50,911 nucleotides of DNA. Source: Bacteroidales bacterium (GTDB taxonomy: Bacteria > Bacteroidota > Bacteroidia > Bacteroidales > F082). Positions 16,410 through 24,290 of this stretch are shown piece after piece (the first letter of the stretch is position 1; each line of letters starts with the position of its first letter). The stretch is from the NCBI GenBank assembly GCA_017508895.1, contig JAFWRA010000070.1, positions 1 through 50,911 of the forward strand, read 5' to 3'. The translations under genes and the position numbers were made by a program. The notes under the pieces were generated by a model, which was not told the DNA's origin, did no database searches, and was given only the letters and a program-made list of their open reading frames with translations.

Positions 16410-17476
16410 TGAAAGAGAAAGTCATCTGCGGCATACAGCAAGTGGGCATCGGAGTCAACGACTTCGTGGAGGCCTGGAAATGGTATTACGACAACTTCGG
16501 TTTCGAAATCAAAATCGTCGACGACGAAGGCGTGGCAGAACGCATGCTCCCCTACACGGGTGGCAAGCCCCAGCCCCGTCGGTCGGGCATTGCGGTCAAC
16601 ATCCGCGGCGGAGGTGGTTTCGAAATCTGGCAACCCAAAGGGCGCCCGCTCAACTACCTGAAAGAGCCCGTAAAACTCGGTGACTTGGGCATCCTCATCG
16701 CCAAAGTGAAATGTCCAGACATCGAGGCAGCCTACAACACCTTTATTAATAAAGGTCTCGACGTCATAAGTGAAATCAGCACCTCCCCCATTGGACAGAA
16801 GCAATTCTTCATGAAAGACCCCTACGGTAACCTCTTCCAGCTTGAGCAGGACGACTACGTTTTCATCGACGAGAAGAAAACAACCGGTGGTGCCAATGGT
16901 GCCGTCATAGGCGTCAGCGACATCGCCCGTTCCCTCCCATTCTATACACAGTTGCTGGAATACGACAAGGTGGTCTTCGACCAAACTGGCGTCTTTGAAG
17001 ACCTGAAATGCCTCCCGGGTGGTGAAAGCAAGCTTCGTCGTGTCATCCTTGAACGCTACAAGCCCATCGAAGGTCCATTGAGCCGTATCATGGGCACTTC
17101 CCACCTCGAGCTCATCCAAAGTGTTGAAACACCAGGCAAGAAACTCTACGAAGGCCGTTACTGGGGCGACCCTGGTTATATCCACCTCTGCTTCGACGTA
17201 CGTCACATGGACGCAGTGAAGGCTGAAACCGAGGCTATGGGACATCCCTTTGTTTGCGACAGCGGCGCCGACTTCGGCATGGGCGACGCCAACGGCCACT
17301 TCACCTACGTGGAAGACCCCGACGGCACCCTCATCGAGTTTGTCGAGACCTTCAAGATTCCAATTGCAAAGAAATTCGGCCTTTATCTCAACCTCGCCAA
17401 CAAAGACGACCATAAACCTTTAGGCATCCTCAAACTTCTACGGTTCGCGAAAGTCAAGCGAGAGAGCATCAGATGA
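16409..17476 (+). CDS. Two-domain VOC (glyoxalase/dioxygenase superfamily) protein
   Basis: A 355-residue protein made of two vicinal-oxygen-chelate domains, the layout of glyoxalase-like and extradiol-type enzymes. Domain 1 (about 7-155) starts GIQQVGIGVNDFVEAWKWYY and ends DPYGNLFQLEQDD; domain 2 (about 165-315) starts AVIGVSDIARSLPFYTQLL and ends EDPDGTLIEFVETF. Metal ligands can be proposed in HLELIQ, YIHLCFDV and LIEFVE. The length resembles 4-hydroxyphenylpyruvate dioxygenase, but the C-terminal signature of that enzyme is not visible, so I leave the reaction open. It is translationally coupled to the SDR and followed by two hairpins. Confidence 0.8.
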   Translation: MKEKVICGIQQVGIGVNDFVEAWKWYYDNFGFEIKIVDDEGVAERMLPYTGGKPQPRRSGIAVNIRGGGGFEIWQPKGRPLNYLKEPVKLGDLGILIAKVKCPDIEAAYNTFINKGLDVISEISTSPIGQKQFFMKDPYGNLFQLEQDDYVFIDEKKTTGGANGAVIGVSDIARSLPFYTQLLEYDKVVFDQTGVFEDLKCLPGGESKLRRVILERYKPIEGPLSRIMGTSHLELIQSVETPGKKLYEGRYWGDPGYIHLCFDVRHMDAVKAETEAMGHPFVCDSGADFGMGDANGHFTYVEDPDGTLIEFVETFKIPIAKKFGLYLNLANKDDHKPLGILKLLRFAKVKRESIR

Positions 17477-17490
17477 CAAAAAACAAACAA

Positions 17491-17521
17491 TTAGGGCTGC
17501 CACTTGAAATGGCAGCCCTAA
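17491..17521. repeat. Perfect 12-bp hairpin of the GGGCTGCCAC family
   Basis: Arms TTAGGGCTGCCA and TGGCAGCCCTAA around a 7-base loop. The same core (GGCTGYCAC) recurs in the inverted repeat at 26334-26401. It lies downstream of the VOC gene but has no T-tract, so it looks like a repeat element more than a plain terminator. Confidence 0.7.
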
Positions 17522-17551
17522 CAAATACAGCTATTTCAACAATAAAACACA

Positions 17552-17583
17552 AAAACAGCCGCCCCATCAGGAGCGGCTGTTTT
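17552..17583. terminator. Bidirectional terminator between VOC gene and skp
   Basis: Perfect 11-bp stem AAAACAGCCGC / GCGGCTGTTTT with a 10-base loop, placed between two convergent genes. Confidence 0.85.
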
Positions 17584-17605
17584 GATTATCAGATTTCTAC
17601 AATTT

Positions 17606-18121
17606 TTATTTGATACCCAATTTGGCTTTCACGTCATTAGTGCAGTCAACGGCATTGTCACCCACATAGACGGCAGCGCCCGTAGCCAGGTCGAGAACAT
17701 AGGTATATCCCTTCTCCTTACCCACAGCATTGATAGCGTTTTGAATCTTTTCAAGGATGGGGGCAAGCAATTCAGCACGCTTGGCCTCAAACTCCTGCTC
17801 GGCGTTGGCTTGGAACTGTTGGATACGGGTTTGAAGGTCAACTATTTCCTTTTCCTTCGATTGCTTCACCAAATTCGACATGGTGGCTTGATTAGCCTCA
17901 TAATCCTGCATCTTGGTCTGATACTCCTTGGCCATTGTCTGCAACTGGTTCTGCAACTCACCGTAATACTTCTCCAAATCTTTCTCAGCCTTGCCCTTGT
18001 CAGGCATGACATCAAGGATTTCAGCCGTATTGACATGTGCAATCTTCACTTGTGCCTGGGCCACACCACTCATCACGAAGAGGGCAACACCCAAAAATAA
18101 AACTTTGAATACTCTTTTCAT
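17606..18121 (-). CDS. Skp/OmpH-family periplasmic chaperone (second copy)
   Basis: Periplasmic chaperone for unfolded outer-membrane proteins. From the ATG at 18121 the protein has 171 residues: a signal peptide (ending GVAQAQ), the strand VKIAHVNTAEILDVMPDKG and a long coiled-coil tentacle region (about 40-125, rich in Glu, Gln and Lys), then YTYVLDLATGAAVYVG, the end motif of OmpH proteins. The open frame extends 20 codons upstream, but MKRVFKVLFLG begins a proper signal peptide and lies 50 bases after a promoter box, so I choose it. It follows bamA and a first Skp-like gene, the usual Bacteroidota order. Confidence 0.92.
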   Translation of the reverse strand: MKRVFKVLFLGVALFVMSGVAQAQVKIAHVNTAEILDVMPDKGKAEKDLEKYYGELQNQLQTMAKEYQTKMQDYEANQATMSNLVKQSKEKEIVDLQTRIQQFQANAEQEFEAKRAELLAPILEKIQNAINAVGKEKGYTYVLDLATGAAVYVGDNAVDCTNDVKAKLGIK

Positions 18122-18170
18122 CTTATTGACTTTTAATAAATTAACTCTCAATTCATAGACTTTCAAGCGG

Positions 18171-18178
18171 CAAAGATA
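18171..18178 (-). promoter_or_regulatory. Bacteroidota -7 promoter box TATCTTTG for the second skp
   Basis: Exact TAnnTTTG match on the minus strand, between the two skp genes and 49 bases before the chosen start. Confidence 0.6.
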
Positions 18179-18211
18179 CAAAATAAATGCATCCCTCTGT
18201 TGATTACTTCC

Positions 18212-18868
18212 TTATTTTGTTGGTTTAGCGCTTTTGCCACCACCCGTATTGCCAGCAGGTTTCCCTCCCGTGGAACCGCCTGCTGCCGTTCCGGCATTAG
18301 CTCTGTGACGGTCTTCACGGCGCACGGTTTGCATCACATTGCCCAACTGGTCGAGCACATCATCACTGATATCGTTCTTGTCGTTGGCATAGAGCACAGA
18401 CGTGCCCGAGGCCAAATCAAGCACAAATGCATAGTTCTTGGTTTGAGCCACTTCCTTCATAGCAGTATAAACCTTTTCCTGAATAGGCTGAATCAATTCA
18501 GTGCGTTTTTGATACAGTTGGCCTTCAGAGCCGAAATACTGCATCTGCAAGTTTTTGGCTTCCTGCTCCTTGTCGACGATAGCTTGTTCACGGGCGCGCT
18601 TTTGGTCCTCTGAGAGCAACAACATCTCCGTTTGATACTTGCTGTACATCTCCGACACCTTGTCGTAAACGGCTTTCACTTCTTTCTGCCATTTAGTGGA
18701 GAGCGCATTCAGTTCTTCTTGTGCATCACCATATTCCGGAATGTTCTCCATGATGTATTCCGAATCGACATAAACGATTTTCTGTCCGCCGCCAAGTTGA
18801 GCATTGGCAGTCAAAATGCCGCCACATATCAAGGCAGCGGTCAATACTAATGATTTAAATGCTTTCAT
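18212..18868 (-). CDS. Skp/OmpH-family periplasmic chaperone (first copy)
   Basis: A 218-residue member of the same chaperone family. The signal peptide (ending LTANAQ) is followed by KIVYVDSEYIMENIPEYGDA and a charged coiled coil (about 45-130), then YAFVLDLASGTSVLYAND. Beyond the fold it has a tail of some 35 residues rich in Gly, Lys and Thr (for example AAGGSTGGKPAGNTGGGKSA) that the second copy lacks; such tails are often disordered. The open frame reaches 24 codons further upstream, but only the ATG at 18868 starts a signal peptide. It lies downstream of bamA on the same strand, separated by an AT-rich stretch with GATTCAAA repeats. Confidence 0.92.
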   Translation of the reverse strand: MKAFKSLVLTAALICGGILTANAQLGGGQKIVYVDSEYIMENIPEYGDAQEELNALSTKWQKEVKAVYDKVSEMYSKYQTEMLLLSEDQKRAREQAIVDKEQEAKNLQMQYFGSEGQLYQKRTELIQPIQEKVYTAMKEVAQTKNYAFVLDLASGTSVLYANDKNDISDDVLDQLGNVMQTVRREDRHRANAGTAAGGSTGGKPAGNTGGGKSAKPTK

Positions 18869-18939
18869 TGTGTTATGTGTTTTCAAATTGTTGTCGTTTG
18901 TTATCGCAATAATCGTTCCAAAAACAATTATTTGATTCA

Positions 18940-18985
18940 AATTTTAAGATTCAAAGATTCAAAAACTCAAGATTCAAAAATTCAT
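18940..18985. repeat. AT-rich GATTCAAA-type direct repeats between bamA and skp
   Basis: The heptamer to octamer ATTCAAA/GATTCAAA occurs four times within about 45 bases, with CTCAAGA and similar variants between. A related stretch with ATTCAAAGA lies at 41052-41083 between nusA and rimP. Unit length and conservation are too poor for a CRISPR or iteron call. Confidence 0.5.
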
Positions 18986-19054
18986 AATTACTGGACTGCT
19001 TCGTTACTCGCTATGTGGCAAAGCGTCTTCATATTCTCAACCCTAAACTCCCAA

Positions 19055-21700
19055 CTAATCTATCGAGCCTCCGATGGAGAAGTGGAACTGGCTGTGATTG
19101 TCACCAGTGGTGCCATACACGTCATCGAATCCATAACCCCAGTCGAGGCCAAGCAAACCAAACATCGGGAGGAAGATACGCACACCCACGCCTGCAGACC
19201 GTTTCACATCAAACGGATCAAAGTTCTTGAACCCGAGCCAGCAGTTACCCGCCTCAAGGAAAGTCAAAGCATAAATGGTGGCCTGTGGATTCAACGAGAG
19301 CGGATAGCGCAACTCCAGGGTGTATTTCGTCAACATATCTCCGCCGTTTCCAGCCGAGTTGGTACTGTTATAAAAGCCTGGTGTGAGTGCATTGTTGGCA
19401 TAGCCACGCATACCGACCAATTCTCGGCTGTCGAATGAATAGTTGGCTAAGCCGTCACCACCGAGGAAATAACGGTGGAATGGCGTAGGTCCTATTTCGG
19501 AATTGAAGTGACCCAAATATCCGAAACGCACGCGTGTCATCATCACGAGTTTATCATAAAGTTCCGTGTACCATGCTGCCTTGAACGACCAACGGTGCAT
19601 CTCAATCCACTTGTACCTCTCGTTTTCAGGAAGGCTGGAGTAATCCTGGTTAGAAAAGAGCGAATAGGGAGGTGTAATTTCAAGCCCCAGCTGGAACTCG
19701 GAACCACTGCGCGGATAGAGCGGTTGGCTCACCGAGTTTCGCGACAACACAAAATTATAGCTGATCAAATTGAATTTGCCGTTGCCGTCACCCACACTCA
19801 AGTGAGCGGTCTGATAGTTATGCAAATTATAACGTTTCAGGTTAAGGCCTTGATACAAGCTGAAATAGTCGTCAGGCCAAGTTAAACGACGGCCAAGACC
19901 GAGTGTACCACCAGTCATATTGAACCAACCATAGTCTGCACTGGTTCTATTCGTTCCCTTAGCAAAGAATGACTGATAGAAAGCCGCGGTAAACGAATTG
20001 GGTTTGCGACCTCCCAACCAAGGTTCGGTGAAGGATATATTATATTGGATAAATTGGCGACCGTAAGTGGTCACGCTCAGCGCGAGTTTCTGGCCGTCAC
20101 CCATAGGCAACGGACGCCAAGCCTTCTTGTTGAAGATGTTGCGCATTGAGAAATTGGAGAACTGAAGACCTGCCTCAAGCATCAAGTAACTTGCAGCATA
20201 ACCCGCTGAGAAACGGATTTGGTCGGCGGCAGCTTCCTCAACGGTGTAACCGATGTCAACCGTATTGTCGGAAAAGTTGGGCTGCACGTCAGGAACGATG
20301 TTCTCTTGGTTGAAAAAGCCCAAGGTTGCCAACTCACGTACGGAACGCACCACATCACTACGGCTGTAGAGTTGTCCCGGACGGGTGTAAAGCTCGCGAA
20401 GCACTACATGGTCGTATGTCTTCGTATTACCTGTGAGTGTCACATTGTTGATGCGGGCCTGCTTGCCTTCAACAAGACGGATCTCAAGGTCGATAGAGTC
20501 GTTTTCCACAGCCACTTCAACAGGGTCGGCGCGGAAGAACAAGTAACCATCATCCATATACAGCGAACTGATGTCCAAAGTTGTCTCACTATAGGTCAGA
20601 TTCTTGTCAAGCAACTCCTTATTATATACATCGCCAGGTTTGATGCCAAGGATGTTAGTAAGGGTTTCACTTGAGTATTTGGTATTACCTGTCCATGCGA
20701 TATTGCGGTAATGGTACCGATTGCCTTCGTTAATGACGATGTCTATGCCTAAGTTGTGGTCATCAATCCTATAGACGGAATCACGGACAATACGCGCATC
20801 GCGATAGCCTTTGGCATTATATTTTTCAATAATGAGTTTTTTGTCGTCTTCATAGGCCTTTTCCATGTATTTGGAAGCCTTGAAAATACGAGGACGGTAG
20901 TTGTCATAGAAATATTCCTCAATGCCATTGATGGCTCTCAAGGGATGAAGGGTGAACACATCAGCAAGAGTGTTAATAACCAAAGGGCCAAGCGGATTCA
21001 AGGGGTCGAAATGGCCACGTTCTTTGGTCTCTTTCATGGCGGCCAGAATTTGACCTTCGGAAAGGTTCTCATTACCAATAATATTGATTTCCCCGATTTT
21101 CACCTTGGGGCCCTTATCGATGTTGATGAGCATGTCGATATAGTTCTCACGAGCTGTATCGGCTTCCTGCTGGATATCAATTTTTACATTGTAATATCCC
21201 TTGTCAAAATAAAAATCCTCAATGATGCGCGTGGTCTTGGTCAGCAAATGCTCAGTAGCAATATCGCCACGCGAGAGATTGATCTTATTGCGGATATCGT
21301 CGGCCTCGCTCTTTTTGATACCTTTAAAAGAAAACTTCGACACACGCGGCTTTTCCTTGATGACAATTTGCAGAAATACCTTGTTACCCACAAACTCAGT
21401 CGCGTTGATAGCCACATCCTCAAACAACCCTTGTTCCCATATCTTGCGAATGCCCAAAGAAATGTCATCCCCTGGAATAGTAACCTTATCGCCCACTCTT
21501 AGGCCAGCAATCATGCTCAACATGGAGGCATCGACATACTTGGCACCTTCAACGACAATACCGCCAATTTCGTAATCCGTCGGGCGAGAATAATCTATCT
21601 CAGAGAGGTCGTCCCCGATTTGGATTTGGGCAAAAGTACTATTTCCAAAGCCCAAAAGAGCCATAAGAAACAACAATATGTGTAAACATCTAAATCGCAT
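19055..21700 (-). CDS. bamA: Outer-membrane protein assembly factor BamA
   Basis: Core of the machinery that inserts barrel proteins into the outer membrane. From the ATG at 21700 it has 881 residues: a signal peptide (ending NSTFAQ), five POTRA domains (about 45-430, with YEIGGIVVEGAKYVD, IVIKEKPRVSKFSFKGI and LVEGKQARINNVTLTGN) and a 16-strand barrel (about 490-881). The loop-6 motif appears as LVGMRGYANNALTPG. The last residues are HFSIGGSID, without the final aromatic residue of the canonical beta-signal. A TTG codon 15 bases upstream could start the frame, but the ATG fits the signal peptide better. It begins 15 bases after the uppS stop. Confidence 0.96.
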   Translation of the reverse strand: MRFRCLHILLFLMALLGFGNSTFAQIQIGDDLSEIDYSRPTDYEIGGIVVEGAKYVDASMLSMIAGLRVGDKVTIPGDDISLGIRKIWEQGLFEDVAINATEFVGNKVFLQIVIKEKPRVSKFSFKGIKKSEADDIRNKINLSRGDIATEHLLTKTTRIIEDFYFDKGYYNVKIDIQQEADTARENYIDMLINIDKGPKVKIGEINIIGNENLSEGQILAAMKETKERGHFDPLNPLGPLVINTLADVFTLHPLRAINGIEEYFYDNYRPRIFKASKYMEKAYEDDKKLIIEKYNAKGYRDARIVRDSVYRIDDHNLGIDIVINEGNRYHYRNIAWTGNTKYSSETLTNILGIKPGDVYNKELLDKNLTYSETTLDISSLYMDDGYLFFRADPVEVAVENDSIDLEIRLVEGKQARINNVTLTGNTKTYDHVVLRELYTRPGQLYSRSDVVRSVRELATLGFFNQENIVPDVQPNFSDNTVDIGYTVEEAAADQIRFSAGYAASYLMLEAGLQFSNFSMRNIFNKKAWRPLPMGDGQKLALSVTTYGRQFIQYNISFTEPWLGGRKPNSFTAAFYQSFFAKGTNRTSADYGWFNMTGGTLGLGRRLTWPDDYFSLYQGLNLKRYNLHNYQTAHLSVGDGNGKFNLISYNFVLSRNSVSQPLYPRSGSEFQLGLEITPPYSLFSNQDYSSLPENERYKWIEMHRWSFKAAWYTELYDKLVMMTRVRFGYLGHFNSEIGPTPFHRYFLGGDGLANYSFDSRELVGMRGYANNALTPGFYNSTNSAGNGGDMLTKYTLELRYPLSLNPQATIYALTFLEAGNCWLGFKNFDPFDVKRSAGVGVRIFLPMFGLLGLDWGYGFDDVYGTTGDNHSQFHFSIGGSID

Positions 21701-21715
21701 AGTTCTACATTTCAA

Positions 21716-22474
21716 TTATTTAGCAGTTACTTGCTCACTGGTCTTCCCGAAGCGTCGTTCGCGATGCTGATAGTTCAAAATTGCTTCGTAAAGGTCGGCC
21801 TTACGGAAGTCGGGCCAATATTTCGGAGTGAAGTACAATTCAGAATAAGCCAATTGCCACAATAAGAAATTACTGATGCGCTCTTCGCCACTGGTTCGGA
21901 CAAGCAACTCTGGGTCAGGCATATTATAAGTGGAGAGGTATGACGAAATCATTGCATCGTCGATGGCGTCGGGTTGCAGTTTGCCCTGAGCTACATCTTG
22001 TGCCATACGCTGAGCGGCTTGCTTCAGGTCCCAACGGCCAGAATAGCTCAAGGCCAAGGTCAAAGTCATACGCGTATTGTGGCTTGTGTCTTTAATAGCC
22101 TGCATCAGTTGGTCGTAGTTGGCCTTAGGCAAACTCTTCAAGTCACCGATGGCGTTCAACTTGATGCTGTTTTTATTCATCGTAACAACCTCCTTCGTGA
22201 TAGTGGTGGCCAACAAAGACATCAGTCCACTCACCTCTGCCAAAGGTCGGTTCCAGTTCTCAGTCGAGAAAGCGTAGAGTGTCAAATATTTGACGCCAAT
22301 TTCCGCCGAGGCTTCCGAAACCTCGCGTACCGATTGAATAGCACTTTGGTGTCCGAAAAGGCGTTGTTTGCCGCGTTCCTTGGCCCAGCGGCCATTGCCG
22401 TCCATTATGATAGCGATATGTTGTGGCAACCGCTCGCGGTCAATTTGTTGCATCAGTTGATCTTTCAGTTCCAT
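21716..22474 (-). CDS. uppS: Isoprenyl transferase (undecaprenyl diphosphate synthase)
   Basis: Makes the C55 lipid carrier for cell-wall and surface glycan synthesis by cis-condensation of isopentenyl diphosphate. The 252 residues contain HIAIIMDGNGRWAKERGK (about 19-36, catalytic Asp), FGHQSA, YLTLYAFSTENWNRP, LALSYSGRWD and PELLVRTSGEERISNFLLWQ, all family signatures. Length is normal. The gene starts 3 bases after the DUF6089 stop and ends 15 bases before bamA, so the three are one operon driven from 23339-23346. Confidence 0.97.
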   Translation of the reverse strand: MELKDQLMQQIDRERLPQHIAIIMDGNGRWAKERGKQRLFGHQSAIQSVREVSEASAEIGVKYLTLYAFSTENWNRPLAEVSGLMSLLATTITKEVVTMNKNSIKLNAIGDLKSLPKANYDQLMQAIKDTSHNTRMTLTLALSYSGRWDLKQAAQRMAQDVAQGKLQPDAIDDAMISSYLSTYNMPDPELLVRTSGEERISNFLLWQLAYSELYFTPKYWPDFRKADLYEAILNYQHRERRFGKTSEQVTAK

Positions 22475-22477
22475 AGG

Positions 22478-23326
22478 TCAGAATTTGCTTAAGTTACAGC
22501 CCCTTCCATCGGGCAGATTGAATTTCCAAGTCAGTGACATACGCGCCATGCCAAACCAATCGTTGAAGGAAGAATTGCCACGCTGTTGGCCTGGTTTATA
22601 ATTACCTGTCGGGTCGGTCAAATCGTAAGTTGAGCCGTCCTCAAACGTATATACGGCATGCTCGCCTTCAGGATATACAGTAGCCACATCGTCCAAATAA
22701 TCAGTAAAGGTCTTTTGCATCCTCCACTCCACTGTGGCGGCCATGTGGCGCGACAATGAGAATTTCACACCCATACCGAAAGGTATCGACACACCAATAG
22801 GGCTGGTTTTGCCAAACATCTTGTCGTACCATTTTGCATTGGGGTCAATGTGGCCTTCCGTGGCATAGTCGCTCAAATCGACCAGCTGATCGCCCACTGT
22901 GGCGAAGGCAGTATATTGAAACACGGAGATGCCGCCGAATATGTAAGGCGACACATTCTTTTTCGGATTGCCTGTGTAATACTCCAAAAAATTGAACTCA
23001 GCTGTAAGGCTGAAATCATTGATTGTAGAGGTAAAATTCAAACCACGTTCTGGCCGCCACTTGAGTTTCGTGTCGTCAGCCGTCACGGTTGCCCTCGAAT
23101 AGTCGAAACGGAAAGTCCAACGGTTATTGTAATTAAACCGTACAAGACCGCCATACTGAAGCTTCGACTGCGCAAAAGGCAAAGTCGGGTTGAGATCACC
23201 CATATAGTAACTCACGCCAACATGAGGGCCAACTTCAAGTGTTTTAGGGTCATCAAATTGTGCATTGGCTTGAACAAAAATAGCCAAACAACTCAATATC
23301 AATAAGAAACGAATAATTCTATACAT
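22478..23326 (-). CDS. DUF6089-like outer-membrane beta-barrel protein
   Basis: A 282-residue secreted protein with signal peptide (1-22, ending VQANAQ). The start of the mature part, EVGPHVGVSYYMGDLNPTLP, followed by WTFRFDYSRATVTADD, is typical of the DUF6089 barrels that precede uppS-bamA in Bacteroidota. Further barrel strands are visible (SPYIFGGISVFQYTAF, GVKFSLSRHMAATVEWRMQK). No enzymatic motif. The fixed position before bamA suggests a role in envelope biogenesis, but none has been proved to my knowledge. It ends 3 bases before the uppS start. Confidence 0.85.
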   Translation of the reverse strand: MYRIIRFLLILSCLAIFVQANAQFDDPKTLEVGPHVGVSYYMGDLNPTLPFAQSKLQYGGLVRFNYNNRWTFRFDYSRATVTADDTKLKWRPERGLNFTSTINDFSLTAEFNFLEYYTGNPKKNVSPYIFGGISVFQYTAFATVGDQLVDLSDYATEGHIDPNAKWYDKMFGKTSPIGVSIPFGMGVKFSLSRHMAATVEWRMQKTFTDYLDDVATVYPEGEHAVYTFEDGSTYDLTDPTGNYKPGQQRGNSSFNDWFGMARMSLTWKFNLPDGRGCNLSKF

Positions 23327-23338
23327 AGTTTAGGCCTG

Positions 23339-23346
23339 CAAAATTA
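23339..23346 (-). promoter_or_regulatory. Bacteroidota -7 promoter box TAATTTTG for the DUF6089-uppS-bamA operon
   Basis: Exact TAnnTTTG match on the minus strand, 12 bases before the start codon, so the leader would be short. Confidence 0.6.
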
Positions 23347-23374
23347 GATATTTTTCCAAAGAAAACGAAAGAAA

Positions 23375-24250
23375 TCAGTTTCTATTGTCTTTTCCCCACA
23401 TCAATTTGTTGCGGATGGTGCCGAAAAAGTCCTCACCACGCATCCTGACCAAGTTGAGACAGAAACCTGCCTTGTGTACCTCAAGCTGGACGGAAGTATC
23501 TAAAGTACAACTTCTTGAGTCCATACTGAAGACAAATTTCTTCTCACGGCCCTCCACCTGAATGCGGATGGTGCTGTCGTCGGGTATGACAACGGGACGC
23601 ACCGTGAGATTATGGGTGGCAATGGGCGTTATGACGAAGTTTTTCGCATTGGGTGCAATGATGGGGCCGCCAGCACTCAAAGAGTAGGCTGTGGAACCCG
23701 TCGGGGTTGCCAACAGGATGCCATCACCCCAATAGGTATTAAGGTAGACATCGTCAACAAACACCTTGATTGCCAAAAGACTATGCTCTGGGTTTCGGAT
23801 GACATTTAGTTCGTTGAGGGCATAGCGCACGTCGCCAAAAACATTGAAAGGTGAAACGAGTTCCAACAAGCTACGTTGCTCAACAGAATACTCACCTGTG
23901 ACCACACTTTCCACTGCTTTGGGAATCTCGTTTTTTGAAATGCCCGAAAGAAAGCCCAAGCGGCCCATATTGATACCAGCCACGGGGATGCCCGAGTCAA
24001 GGACAAAGGGAACTGTATCGAGGATAGTGCCGTCGCCGCCAATGGAGAACAATAAGTCGGCGTTCAGGTCGGCATGCGAGTGGAAAACACTATAGTGTAG
24101 GCCTTGGGGGATGTAGGTGGCAACAATATTGACAAAAGGCTGGTAAACAACAATTTCGGCCTGATAGCCAGCCAATTCTTCGAACAGCTGCCGCATATAT
24201 TCCCCGTTCTCAGGGGCGAGGGTCTTTCCAAATAGGGCGATGGTTTTCAT
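23375..24250 (-). CDS. nadK: NAD kinase
   Basis: Phosphorylates NAD to NADP. From the ATG at 24250 the protein has 291 residues and starts MKTIALFGKTLAPENGEYM. The ATP site GGDGT is at residues 71-75 in LLFSIGGDGTILDTV; NMGRLGFLSG, ELNVIRNPEHS and the substrate loop WGDGILLATPTGSTAYSLSAGGPI follow. The frame is open 17 codons further upstream, but that extension would run into the hairpin repeat at 24264-24282, and the family starts with the beta-strand I-A-L-F-G. It is the last gene of the dprA-rsgA-nadK run. Confidence 0.96.
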   Translation of the reverse strand: MKTIALFGKTLAPENGEYMRQLFEELAGYQAEIVVYQPFVNIVATYIPQGLHYSVFHSHADLNADLLFSIGGDGTILDTVPFVLDSGIPVAGINMGRLGFLSGISKNEIPKAVESVVTGEYSVEQRSLLELVSPFNVFGDVRYALNELNVIRNPEHSLLAIKVFVDDVYLNTYWGDGILLATPTGSTAYSLSAGGPIIAPNAKNFVITPIATHNLTVRPVVIPDDSTIRIQVEGREKKFVFSMDSRSCTLDTSVQLEVHKAGFCLNLVRMRGEDFFGTIRNKLMWGKDNRN

Positions 24251-24263
24251 ATTTTTATTTTTT

Positions 24264-24282
24264 GAGACGCGATTCGCGTCTC
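24264..24282. repeat. TAGAGACGC-family palindrome between rsgA and nadK
   Basis: Arms GAGACGCGA and TCGCGTCTC around a single T, followed by TACAAGGTTTA. The 3' flank CGCGTCTCTACAAG is shared exactly with the hairpin at 36747-36772. Confidence 0.75.
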
Positions 24283-24290
24283 TACAAGGT

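Noticed and set aside
16376..17413. Minus-strand open frame of 345 codons opposite the VOC gene
   Set aside because: Shadow of a gene with clear domains; valine- and glutamate-rich translation without family features.
18940..18985. Possible CRISPR or iteron array (GATTCAAA repeats)
   Set aside because: Units are too short and irregular, there are no spacers of even length, and no cas or rep gene is near.
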